Shown: positions 11,868 to 21,319 of the stretch, piece by piece
Position numbering within the stretch: the first letter of the stretch is position 1
Layout: every line of letters begins with the position of its first letter
Source: Heloderma charlesbogerti
Taxonomy: Eukaryota; Chordata; Lepidosauria; Squamata; Helodermatidae
Assembly: GCA_026122225.1 (NCBI GenBank)
Contig: JANEZZ010001678.1
Location: forward strand, 310,001-374,000
Direction: 5' to 3'
DNA length: 64,000 nt
Position numbers and translations under genes: made by a program
The notes under the pieces: generated by a model
Database searches by the model: none
What the model was told of the DNA's origin: nothing
Seen by the model: only the letters and a program-made list of their open reading frames with translations

Positions 11868-11945
11868 TACTTCCGAAGGCGGGGCCCTCTTTTTTTCTGC
11901 CCAGTGGCCTTACTCCCGAAGGCGGGGCCCTCTTTTTTATTCCAT
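11868..11945. repeat. Tandem duplication in retroviral leader
   Basis: The motif CCGAAGGCGGGGCCCTCTTTTTT occurs twice, about 40 bp apart, with the shorter ccgaagg core recurring near 11961 and 12036. This is the GC-rich stretch just inside the 5' LTR and probably explains the long overlapping open frames here, which have no protein resemblance. Confidence 0.75.
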
Positions 11946-12210
11946 ATACTTGCCTTTCTCCCGAAGGCTTCCAATGTGGGTTTCAACTCAATTGCAGTTG
12001 CAGTATGGGCAGGGCTCAAGTTCCTTCCTCCGCTTCCGAAGGTTCTCTTGCTGCTTGCTGCCGTTTGGACGGTCCCGGCGCAGGCTTTCTCCCGTTCACC
12101 CGACAAAAAGGTTGGTGGCGCCAAGAAAGGGAAATGTGCGCCGAGCTCTCCCTCCCAGAGCGGCGATTAAGAGCAGGCAACTGCCACCTCTCTGTCTCAG
12201 AGCCTGCCAC

Positions 12211-12228
12211 ATCCGAGTCACGGCACCA
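12211..12228 (-). promoter_or_regulatory. Retroviral primer-binding site, tRNA-His type
   Basis: The minus strand reads TGGTGCCGTGACTCGGAT, the complement of the 3' end of tRNA-His as used by HERV-H-like retroviruses. It sits four bases inside the 12233-12684 LTR, which fixes that LTR as the 5' LTR and the provirus as minus strand. Confidence 0.9.
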
Positions 12229-12232
12229 TTTA

Positions 12233-12684
12233 TGTTGCAGAACTCAGAGTCAGAGAGACCACGGAGTGAAGGAAAAAGAGTTTCTTTATTTAACGCGCGG
12301 CTTAAGGCTGGAATCATTTCCAAAGAGCCAGAAGCCCCGATTTACATCAGCACATTGTTTTTATAGATATTGTGATACATAGGAAACGGCTCCTCCTCTC
12401 CCTCCCGTGTGGGGTTGCAGTCCTCAACATTTCTTCTCCTAGCACCATTGTTTATAATACAAGAAATGGGTTATAGGGTAGCTATGATAATCAGAGAACA
12501 GAAGAGAACAGCAGAGAACAAGATATACAATTCTATGCTGACCTTAGCCTTTGTTGACAAGATAAGAAATTCCTGTGTCTCGTCAGCTTACAAACATATA
12601 TTTCAGAGAGCAAGAACTCAGCAAGAACATGAAGCATGAGACTGCATGAGGCTACTTAGTCTGACCCCCGATATGGCTGCTACA
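12233..12684 (-). mobile_element. Endogenous retrovirus 5' LTR
   Basis: Direct repeat of 6744-7191 (TGTTGCAG ... CTGCTACA), with the same TATA-like box and AATAAA in -strand order. The main differences from the 3' LTR are a small insertion near the U5 end (cagagtcagagaga) and a few single-base changes, suggesting a fairly recent integration. The outer flanks (6738-6743 and 12685-12690) do not match, so no target-site duplication is seen. Confidence 0.9.
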
Positions 12685-13057
12685 CCTCTTCATTTACAAT
12701 TATTTTGCAGTGGTGTGAAAAAAAGCAAAAAAGGGAGTGGCTGGTAGGGTTTTTTTTCCCCATGAGCCCTTTCTCTCTACCCTGTAGTTTCTGGAGATAT
12801 CCCTCCATATGGTGGGGACTTGTGACTTTCCCCACAAATGTACACATAGACACATACAGAGAAAGACTCAAGCAGAACAGGCTAGGAAGTCCTACACTGT
12901 GTACCACCTCTCTGTGCACCAATATACAGGGCAGGGAGACACATGCAGATTAAGAAGAGCCATTCCCCACACACATGCGTGCGCGCGACCAGGATCTAAC
13001 ACATACTTGAAGTATTCGCAGAAGGACCTCCTGCCCAGATACGTTTATTGCCCTCCT
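12685..13057. other. No gene recognised
   Basis: Spacer between the endogenous retrovirus and the Bov-B element. Small overlapping frames on both strands have no family resemblance. Confidence 0.5.
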
Positions 13058-13068
13058 AAACCTATTCA
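13058..13068 (+). repeat. Left candidate target-site duplication of Bov-B
   Basis: AAACCTATTCA here is repeated exactly at 16102-16112, at the other end of the Bov-B element. Similarity continues imperfectly into the following ccctttatg / cctttatg, so microhomology rather than a classical duplication is possible. Confidence 0.6.
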
Positions 13069-13133
13069 CCCCTTTATGGATCACTGCCTTGTTGTGGCGA
13101 AGGGGCTTGCGTAACTCAGTGAAGCCATAAGCT

Positions 13134-13997
13134 ATGCCGTGCAGGGCCACCCAAGACGGACAGGTCATGGCAGAGAGTTCTGACAGAATGTGGTCCACTG
13201 GAGAAGGAAATGGCAACCCACTCCAGTATTCTTGCCAAGAAAACCCCATGGAACATATCACAAGGCTAAAAGAGATGACACCGGAAGATGAGCCCCTCAG
13301 GTCGGAAGGTGTCCAATATACTACTGGGGAAGAGCAGAGGGTATTTCCAAGTAGCGCCAGAAAGAGTGAAGCGGCTGGGCCAAAGCCGAAAGGACACTCA
13401 GCTGTGGATGTGTCTGGTGGTGAAAAGAAAATCCGATGCTGTAAAGAACAATATTGTTTAGGAACCTGGAATGTCAGATCAATGAATCAAGGTAAGCTGG
13501 AGGTGGTCAAACATGAGATGGCAAGATTGAACATCGACATCTTGGGAATCAGTGAACTAAAATGGACAGGCATGGGCGAATTTAATTCAGGTGACCATCA
13601 TATCTACTATTGTGGGCAAGAATCCCTTAGAAGAAATGGAGTAGCACTCATAGTCAACAAAAGGGTGGGAAAAGCAGTACTGGGGTACAATCTTAAAAAC
13701 GATAGAATGATCTCAGTACGAATCCAAGGCAAACCATTCAACATCACAGTAATTCAAGTCTATGCCCCAACCACTGATGCCGAAGAAGCTGAGGTTGATC
13801 GGTTCTATGAAGAACTCTTTTCCAACAGCACAAGAGACGACTCTACACATGGACATCACCAGATGGTCAATATCGAAATCAGATTGATTATGTCCTTTGC
13901 AGCCAACGATGGAGAAGCTCTATACAGTCAGTCAAAACAAGACCTGGAGCTGACTGTGGCTCAGATCATGAGCTTCTTGTTGCAAAATTTCGGCTGA
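13134..13997 (+). pseudogene. Bov-B endonuclease domain, internally deleted
   Basis: The frame starts within the 5' region; endonuclease homology begins around residue 100 with GTWNVRSMNQGKL and continues through ISELKWTG, a YYCGQE stretch and VIQVYAPTTDAEE, the standard order of RTE endonuclease motifs. After FYEEL the GD.N motif block is missing, and the next 150 bp encode the TWTSPDGQ...SDH end only in a different frame. So catalytic motifs are lost by deletion and the rest is frame-shifted before the stop at 13998. Confidence 0.9.
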
Positions 13998-13999
13998 AA

Positions 14000-15322
14000 T
14001 TGAAGAACGTCGGGAAAACCACTAAACCATTCAGGTATGACCTACATCATATCCCTTATGAATATGCAGTGGAGGTGAGGAATAGATTTCAGGGATTAGA
14101 CCTGATAGACAGAGTGCCTGAGGAACTATGGACGGAGGTCCGTAACATTGTTCAGGAGGTAGCAACGAAATCGATCCCAAAGAAAAAGAAATGCAAGAAA
14201 GCCAAGTGGCTGTCTGATGAGGCTTTACAAGTAGCTGAGGAAAGAAGGGAAGTGAAAACCAAGGGAGAAAGGGGAAGATCTATCCAACTGAATGCAGAGT
14301 TCCAGAGAATAGCAAGGAGAGACAAGAAGGCCTTCTTAAATGAACAATGCAAAGAAATCGAGGAAAACAACAGAATGGGAAAGACTAGAGATCTCTTCAA
14401 GAAAATTGGAGATCTCAAGGGAACATTTTGTGCAAAGACGGGCATGATAAAGGACAAAAAAGGCAGGGACCTAACAGATGCAGATGAGATTAAGAAGAGG
14501 TGGAAAGAATACACAGAAGAACTATACAGGAAAGATCTTAATGTCCCTGATAGCCATGATAGTGCGGTCACTGAACTTGAGCCGGACATCCTCGAGAGTG
14601 AAGTCAAGTGGGCCTTAGGAAGCATTACTAACAACAAAGCTAGCGGAGATGACAGTCTTCCAGCTGAGCTATTTAAAATCCTAAAAGATGATGCTGTTAA
14701 AGTGCTGCATTCAATATGCCAACAAATTTGGCACACTCAACAATGGCCGCAAGACTGGAAAAGGTCAGTTTACATTCCAATTCCAAAGAAGGGCAACGCC
14801 AAAGAGTGTTCAAACTACCGCACAATTGCGCTCATTTCACATGCCAGCAAGGTGATGCTCAAAATCCTACAAGCTAGGCTTCAGCAGTATGCGAACCGAG
14901 AACTACCAGAAGTACAAGCTGGGTTTCGAAGAGGCAGAGGAACTAGAGATCAAATCGCCAACATTCGCTGCATCATGGCGAAAGCAAGAGAATTCCAGAA
15001 AAACGTCTATTTCTGCTTCATTGACTACGCTAAAGCCTTTGATTGTGTGGATCACAACAAACTGTGGCAAATTCTTAAAGTGATGGGAGTACCAGACCAC
15101 CTTACCTGTCTCCTGAGAAACCTGTACGAGGGTCAAGAAGCAACAGTCAGAACCAGACATGGAACAACCGAATGGTTCAAAATTGGGAAAGGAGTACGAC
15201 AAGGCTGCATATTGTCACCCTGCTTATTTAACTTATATGCAGAGTACATCATGAGAAATGCTGGGTTGGATGAATCAGAGGTCGGAATTAAGATTGCTGG
15301 GAGAATTATCAACAACCTCTGA
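14000..15322 (+). pseudogene. Bov-B reverse transcriptase, N-terminal and palm part
   Basis: A 440-codon open stretch covers the linker (lysine-rich KKKKCKKAKW), and reverse-transcriptase motifs: IPIPKKGNAKECSNYRTIAL, the fingers and palm block with VQAGFRRGRGTRDQ, motif A FIDYAKAFDCVDH (first catalytic Asp), and motif B GVRQGCILSPCLFNLYAEY. It ends at a TGA (15320) replacing an Arg codon immediately before the YADD motif at 15323-15334. The stop looks like a simple C-to-T transition of a CGA codon. Confidence 0.92.
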
Positions 15323-15343
15323 TATGCAGACGATACCACCCTA

Positions 15344-16093
15344 ATGGCAGAAAGTGAAGAGGATCTCAAGAGCCTCTTGTTGAGGGTGAAAGAGGAGAGT
15401 GCAAAAGCTGGTTTGAAACTCAACATTAAAAAAACGAAGATCATGGCATCTGGCCCTATCACTTCCTGGCATATAAAAGGGGAAGAAATGGAAGCAGTGA
15501 CAGATTTTACTTTCTTGGGCTCCAAGATCACCGCAGACGGTGACTGTAGCCATGAAATTAAAAGAAGCTTGCTCCTTGGGAGGAAAGCTATGGCAAACCT
15601 AGACAGCATAGTAAGAAGCAGAGACATCACCTTGCCGACAAAGGTCCGTCTAATCAAAGCTATGGTTTTCCCAGTAGTAATGTATGGCTGTGAGAGCTGG
15701 ACTATAAGGAAGGCTGAGCGCCGAAGAATTGATGCTTTCGAACTGTGGTGCTGGAGAAGACTCTTACGAGTCCCCTGGACTGCAAGGAGGTCAAATCAGT
15801 CCATCCTAAAGGAAATCAACCCTGAGTGCTCATTGGAAGGACAGATCCTGAAGCTGAAGCTCAAATATTTTGGCCACCTAATGCAAAGAGAAAACTCTCT
15901 GGAAAAGACCCTGATGCTGGGAAAGACTGAAGGCAAAAGGAGAAGGGGACGGCAGAGGATGAGATGGCTAGATAGCATCACCAATGCAATGAATATGAAC
16001 TTGAGCACGCTCCGGGAGAGAGCGCAGGACAGGAAGGCCTGGCGTGCTATGGTCCATGGGGTCACGAAGAGTCGGACACGACTGAACGACTGA
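15344..16093 (+). pseudogene. Bov-B reverse transcriptase, C-terminal part
   Basis: The same frame continues after the TGA at 15320: YADDTTLMAE (the two catalytic Asp, 15323-15352), KTKIMASGP, FLGSKITADGDCSHEIKRSL, MYGCESWTIRKAE, FELWCWRRLLRVPWTARRSN and the C-terminal HGVTKSRTRLND. These are the thumb and C-terminal motifs of Bov-B. Apart from the single stop it is intact to the end of the element. Confidence 0.92.
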
Positions 16094-16104
16094 ACAACAA
16101 CAAA

Positions 16105-16975
16105 CCTATTCAACCTTTATGCAGAACACATCATGCGACGTGCTAGGCTTGATGAAGCCAAGGCTGGAGTTAAAATCGCTGGAAGAAACATTAACAATCT
16201 CAGATATGCAGATGATACCACTTTGATGGCTGAAAGCGAGGTGGAGCTGAGGAACCTCATGACGAAGGTGAAAGAAGAAAGTGCAAAAGCTGGGTTGCAG
16301 TTAAACCTCAAAAAAACCAAGATTATGGCAACCAGCTTGATTGATAACTGGCAAATAGAGGGAGAAAACGTGGAGGCAGTGACAGACTTTGTCTTTCTAG
16401 GCACAAAGATTACTGCAGATGCTGACTGCAACCAGGAAATCAGAATACTTCTTGGGAGGAGAGCAATGACAAATCTTGATAAAGTAGTGAAGAGCAGAGA
16501 CATCACACTGACAACAAAGGTCTGCATAGTTAAAGCAATGGTATTCCCCATAGTAAGCTATGGCTGCGAGAGCTGGACCATAAGGAAGGCTGAGTGAAGG
16601 AAGATAGATGCTTTTGAACTGTGGTGCTTGAGGAAAATTCTGAGAGTGCCTTGGCCTGCAAGAAGATCAAACCAGTCCATCCTCCAGGAAATAAAGCCAG
16701 ACTGCTCCCTTGAGGGAATGATCCTAAAGGCAAAACTGAAGCACTTTGGCCACATAATGAGAAGACAGGATCGCCTGGAGAAGATGCTGATGCTAGGGAA
16801 AGTGGAAGGCAAAAGAAAGAGGGGCCGACCAAGAGCAAGGTGGATGGATGATATTCTGGAGGTGACGGACTCGACCTTTGGGGAGCTTGGGGTGGTGACA
16901 GCTGACAGGAAGCTCTGGTGTGGGCTGGTCCATGAAGTCACGAAGAGTTGGAAGTGACTGAACGAATAAACAACA
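16105..16975 (+). mobile_element. Second RTE-family LINE, 5'-truncated
   Basis: Directly abutting the Bov-B tail, the frame starts mid reverse transcriptase (LFNLYAEHIM) and passes YADDTTLMAESEVELR, KTKIMATSLIDNW, FVFLGTKITADADC, a stop at 16595 and a further open part (16628-16957) that ends KLWCGLVHEVTKSWK. The 3' end (catgaagtcacgaagagttg, gaagtgactgaacgaataaacaac) differs from Bov-B and matches the - strand copy at 60.1-61.4 kb. It is a distinct RTE subfamily. Confidence 0.92.
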
Positions 16976-17584
16976 AAAAAAGGTTAAACAATGTTCTTCC
17001 TCTTATTTCTCCACTCATCTCTATCTGTACCTTCCCTGATTTCTCTCCTGCTCCTTCTCTATTTCTTTCCCTCCTAGAGGAAAATTGCAAGCAATTAAGG
17101 GTGAAATCCTATACATGTGTGGACAGCAAAAATTCCTGGAACTCTTAGCTTGCCCCAGCTAGTATGGTTGGCTGGGGCATGCTGGGAGATGTAGGACCTT
17201 TTTTCTGTCTAAACGTGCATATGATTGCACCCTAAATTTAGAAAAAAGCTTTGATTGGCACCAATGGAGGCCCCCCAACTTAATTGCTACATGGGGGGGA
17301 TTTGGGGGGGCCTAGCATGTAGGGATGGGAGTGATTCCCCCGGAAATCTTATTCTACTTTCCCTGGATTGGGAATTAAGCTTAGGAAAAAACCTCCCATT
17401 GGCACTAGTGGAAGCATTTTTTTCTAAGCTTCATTGCCATGCAGGGAAGATTTCTGGGTAGAGTGCTGCAGCATACGAGGAGGGGTGGGTTAGCCCTCCC
17501 CAGCTGCAACAACAACAACAACACCACCCTTGAAAACTACCACCTGCATGGAAATTACATTGAGAAAAACCCTTCCATTGGCAG
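16976..17584. other. No gene recognised
   Basis: The only structure seen is a short inverted repeat GCCCCAGC...GCTGGGGC near 17150-17180, next to the tgctgggagatgtaggac block common in reptile repeats, and a (CAA)n tract near 17507-17523. Confidence 0.5.
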
Positions 17585-17850
17585 TAATAGACCATCAGGG
17601 CTCTGAGAATAGATCCAGGGCCCTGGGAAACAGATTCAGGGGTGGGGCCCCATGGCCCAGGCCTAGCAGTGGATAGAGCACATTACAGTAATCTAGCCTG
17701 GACATAACCAAAGCCTGTATCACTGAGACAAGTTCTTCCTTCTCTAGAGAAAGCAGGTGATGAACCAGCCAAAGCTGGTAAAAAGCATTGCTGGCCACTG
17801 AGTGCTGGCCACCTGCACCTTCATAGATTGGGCTGAGTCAAGGAGCCCTC
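17585..17850 (-). mobile_element. L2-clade LINE, reverse transcriptase fragment
   Basis: The minus strand encodes NAFYQLWLVHHL and VIQALVMSRLDYCNVLY, the conserved late reverse-transcriptase block of L2 LINEs. The C-terminal remainder and 3' UTR are absent. Confidence 0.75.
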
Positions 17851-18354
17851 CCAGACAGCATGCTTGGCCCTTTAGAAAAGGAGTTACCGGGGATTAAGTG
17901 GAATCAGGTAAGATAGAAACTGGCAAGTGGAGTTGTTTTTAATAACACTTATTGGGATAATGGAGGTCAGTGGCAAACATTAGGCTGGTGGGGTTGATTA
18001 AGAAGGGTTAAAGCTTTTTTGTCATAAGGCTTGTGGGCAGACCTTGTAGTTATCCATATTCCTGGGATGAATAACAATTCCTTGCCATTTCAGTCACTTG
18101 GTTACTCAAACTGCCTCTGCTTTGTGAAGCCTAAGCCTTCAGGGAACAACATGGTACAGTACTGCCACCTGCCCTGAGTCCTTTGAATAACTAGGAATAG
18201 ACTTCCAAATAAAATATCTGTCAAACTGTGGGCAGTTTAGTTTATGGACATGGGTTCATCCTTTCTGGATATAATCCTGCTGGATATTTGGTTGTTAGTC
18301 CATGTAATGCTACGGATCCTTAGGAAAGGAAGGCTAAATTTCATATATAAGTCT

Positions 18355-18480
18355 CATTTCCAAAATCCACACTCAAGTAATACCTTTATTAGGACCAACC
18401 AAAATGTTACAAAATAGTGAGCAAATCTTTGAGTTCTCCAGAACAGAACTTTTCATAAGGCTGGATGGTAAGCGGGCGGT
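18355..18480 (+). repeat. Dispersed repeat copy B, family unknown
   Basis: Second copy of the repeat at 4615-4780 (taatacctttattaggacca, ttgagttctcc, catcaggctgga variants), same orientation. Confidence 0.5.
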
Positions 18481-19102
18481 GGGGGTGGGGAGATGGCTTG
18501 GTGTTGTAGCAAGAAAGTCTTCATCTAGCCACAGTGTAGGAGGAGATTGGCTCAGGCTTTATAAATGCTATACAGGATTCAGTGTATGCCTAGGATTGCT
18601 AAAACAGAGAAATAGGAAATGCCTGATCCCCACATTTTTGAAAATCTAAAATCCAGCAGTTTAAGGCAGTTCCCATGATCCCTAAACATACTTGGATTAT
18701 GAATAATAGCATCAGCCTGTCTATACAGAAATTCATGTCAAGTGCAAACCTAAGGGAAAAGGTTAGAAAAACATAAATGCCAGAAAAGAAGGAAATGCAG
18801 AACTGCTCAATTATTACTCCCAGTAGCCAGCATGGTAGATTTTTTTAAACTCTGCTGTGATATGAGAGTCAGTGAAACAAATATGCACCACCTGTCTGTG
18901 TTAATTTGTTGGGATACGAATATAAGAGTGGCAGGGGCTACCCTTAGAAGTTGTTTATTATTGGTAAATTTAAACACAATAGTTAATCTTATCCCTTTAA
19001 AACTATTTCAATATAACATAACTTAATATATGTTCTGTTGCACATTACCAAACTTCTGTTTATTCATAAATGTTGATACACCACAAACTCATGATACTCA
19101 CT
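18481..19102. other. No gene recognised
   Basis: A/T-rich DNA with no supported element or exon. Confidence 0.4.
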
Positions 19103-19816
19103 TAATAAACTCAGATCAGTGATCAGTAAGGTCCCATGGCAAGTGACTCTAACGAGAAAAAGAGTCCAAGATGGGTGGGGGTTTTTTAAAAAGGGAATTC
19201 TAAAGGCACAAACAATTCCAACAAGAAGAAAAGGTAGAAGACAAGAGAAGAAGGCAATGTGGCTTCACCAAAAGCTTAGAGATGACCTGGAAACAAAAAA
19301 GGACACATATAGGAAGTGGAAAGAAGGCCAAGTAACAAAGGAAGAGTACAGGCAGGTAGCACAGAATTGTAGGGATGGTGTCAGGAAGGATAAAGCTGAG
19401 AACAACCTGAGGTTAGTGGGGGATGCTAAAAGCAACAAAAAGGCTGTCTTCAGCTACATGCATAGTAAAAGACAGAGGAAAGAAATGGTGGTTCAGCTAT
19501 TAAATAAGGATGGCAAAATGATGACAGATGACAAAGAAAAGGTAGAAGTGCTCAATTCTTACTTTGCTCAGTCTTCTTCCAAAAGAGGGTCTATGACTCT
19601 GCTGTAAAAGGCGAAGTACAGGCTGAAGGGGCAGAATTGCAGCTCGAGATCGATAAGCATATGGTCAGGGAATACCTAATTACTTTGAATGGATTCAAAT
19701 CCCCAGGACCAGATGAACTGCATCCTACAGTAATAAAGGAACTGGCAGAAGAACTCCCAGGACCACTGTCTGTTCTCTTTGAGAAATCATGGAGGACGGG
19801 TGAAGTGCCAGATGAC
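19103..19816 (+). mobile_element. CR1 LINE, internal fragment
   Basis: The + strand encodes the linker between endonuclease and reverse transcriptase of CR1 ORF2 (KVPWQVTL, KKAMWLHQKLRDDLETKK, YRQVAQNCRDGVRKDKAEN, FSYMHSKRQRKEMVVQLLNK) and then the beginning of the polymerase (SPGPDELHPTVIKELAEELPGPLSVLFEKSWRTGEVPDD). Stops at 19605 and a missing 3' half show it is a fragment truncated at both ends. It matches the CR1 copies at 28 and 63 kb. Confidence 0.9.
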
Positions 19817-20689
19817 TGTAGTCTTCTCCTTATCTTGTCATCTGGCTGGCACAGAAATTCCTCAGAGCTACTGTGGAACAGCAGTTCAGGTCTTTCTACC
19901 AGGTCCTAATTGAAGGCACAGAATTGACAGTTGAACAGCTGGCTTGTCCATGCTCCTAAAGTTGCCTGTGTCCTGAATTCCTGACCTCTGCTGCTGCTTT
20001 CAAACTCAAAATTCTGTTTTTCCTTTTCTTCCTGCACTCTCATTGGCCTAGGCAAAGTTTCCATTTCATTGCCCAGACTAGAGCATTACAATGTGCTGTT
20101 TACTACACCACTCATGGATTGGATACCACACTTAAGGATCACAATAAAATGAGATTTAAAGCTCTTGCTAAGCTTTTCCCACTAAAATCAGTGGAGCTTC
20201 AAAGTGCTTGACATTGGTTGGAGTGTACCTACATTGTTTTCCTATTTATGTCTGAGATGCCAAACCACCATGAAACTTAATTTTGTAAAAGTTCTTTCAT
20301 TACTGCATGTTGCGCCATAGAGTGAAAGCTGGCACTGCTCATGTAGGCCAGTTATTGTTGAGTTGTGCATTACATTGCTTTGGGATGCGTTGTGTTGCCC
20401 TATCTTTACTCTGCACCTAAAGGGATACTCTCAGAGCCAAACTAAATGTGATGTACAACATCTAATGTGCAGGTTTTAACAAATGCAAATGGCACTTGCT
20501 GATGGGGAGCTGATAATTGTCAGGATCGTAGCAAGTGTGGAGGGGGAAATGTAACCATTTTCTCCTAATGTTGCTGTCCTGAGGAAAATCCCTCCTCTCA
20601 AGCTGATATGTACATTGGGAGGAAATGCCTCACTGGTGCCAGTGCATTTAATATCAAGTCCCAATATCAAGTTTGGCCCTTACTTTGCC

Positions 20690-20915
20690 ATTTTGTTTAT
20701 TTGTTACATTTATATCCCACCTTGCCTCCAAAGAGCCCTGGCTGGCATACATGATCCTCCTTCTCTCCATTTGATCACAACAACCCTGTGAGGTAGGTTA
20801 AGCTGAGAGTTAGTGACTGACCCAAAGTCACCCAGTGAGCTTCATGGCAGAGTGGGGACTAGAACCTGGTCCTCCCTAGCCCAACATGCTCGTCACTACA
20901 TCACATCTTCCCTGT
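20690..20915 (-). mobile_element. tRNA-derived SINE with L2-like tail
   Basis: The reverse complement carries a B-box-like GGTTCTAGTCCCC, the central ctcactgggtgactttggg, cagggttgttgtgatcaaat blocks and a tail ending in ataaatgtaacaaataaa. The same family lies on the + strand at 44130-44345. Confidence 0.75.
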
Positions 20916-20959
20916 TTCTGAAGTGTCAGATAAACATGGGCACAGTGCAGCCAGATATG

Positions 20960-21115
20960 CCTCAGTGATGTGTGTTGATAAATTATTTTTACTTTTAATT
21001 TAATTGCTGTTTGTATTGATTTTGTTTTAAGCCACCTTAGGTGTTTCTAACTGAGGCAGAAAGGTGGACTATACATTAAAAATTAAAAGTCAAAAAGTAA
21101 AACAAATAAATGTTC
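20960..21115 (+). mobile_element. LINE 3' tail (L2-like)
   Basis: The block ttttaagccaccttaggtgt followed by ctgaggcagaaaggtggac and an A-rich end is the 3' tail common to squamate L2-type LINEs. No coding part remains. Confidence 0.5.
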
Positions 21116-21319
21116 CTGTAGTAGAATGTGTTGTCAGCTGAGAGATTCCTTTCCCAGTGCTTTCTCCCACACCGTCATTTTTCCACTTGCCCCTCTCATA
21201 CAATTTAGATAATTCCCCAGATAATTCCCTTTTGTTGTCCTCATATTTTAAGAAGGTGTGCGGCTCAAGGTGTGTATCTATGGCTCACTTATTCCCATTC
21301 TAAATGGTAAGAACAGTAG

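Larger units (their letters stand above)
7192..12232 (-). mobile_element. Endogenous retrovirus internal region, heavily deleted
   Basis: The DNA between the LTRs runs from a primer-binding site (12211-12228) to a polypurine tract beside 7192. Recognisable -strand pieces in proviral order are capsid and nucleocapsid (about 8785-8465), the start of protease (about 8395-8330), the C-terminal end of integrase (about 8330-8130), a piece of envelope surface protein (about 7845-7590) and the transmembrane C-terminus (7520-7295). Most of pol and much of env are absent, and remaining frames have stops and shifts. The pieces resemble gammaretroviruses. No matching target-site duplication was found outside the LTRs. 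The segment 8790-11400 could not be assigned. Confidence 0.85.
13069..16103 (+). mobile_element. Bov-B (RTE-clade) LINE, near full length, defective
   Basis: A 3.0-kb element containing, in order, a 5' region, an AP-like endonuclease, reverse transcriptase and the C-terminal Cys/Trp-rich tail, and ending in gtcacgaagagtcggacacg, actgaacgactgaac and an ACAACAACAA tail, which is the Bov-B 3' end. The protein strongly resembles ruminant Bov-B as well as squamate copies. Three defects are visible: a deletion plus frameshift inside the endonuclease (about 13840), a stop at 13998, and a TGA at 15320 just before the YADD catalytic motif. It cannot move unaided. Confidence 0.95.

Noticed and set aside
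11782..12382. Overlapping 194-codon open frames on + strand
   Set aside because: They lie in the GC-rich leader and LTR of the - strand retrovirus, overlap in two frames, and show no protein family features.
13134..16597. Large novel host protein genes
   Set aside because: The frames are endonuclease and reverse transcriptase of Bov-B and another RTE, with stops and frameshifts.
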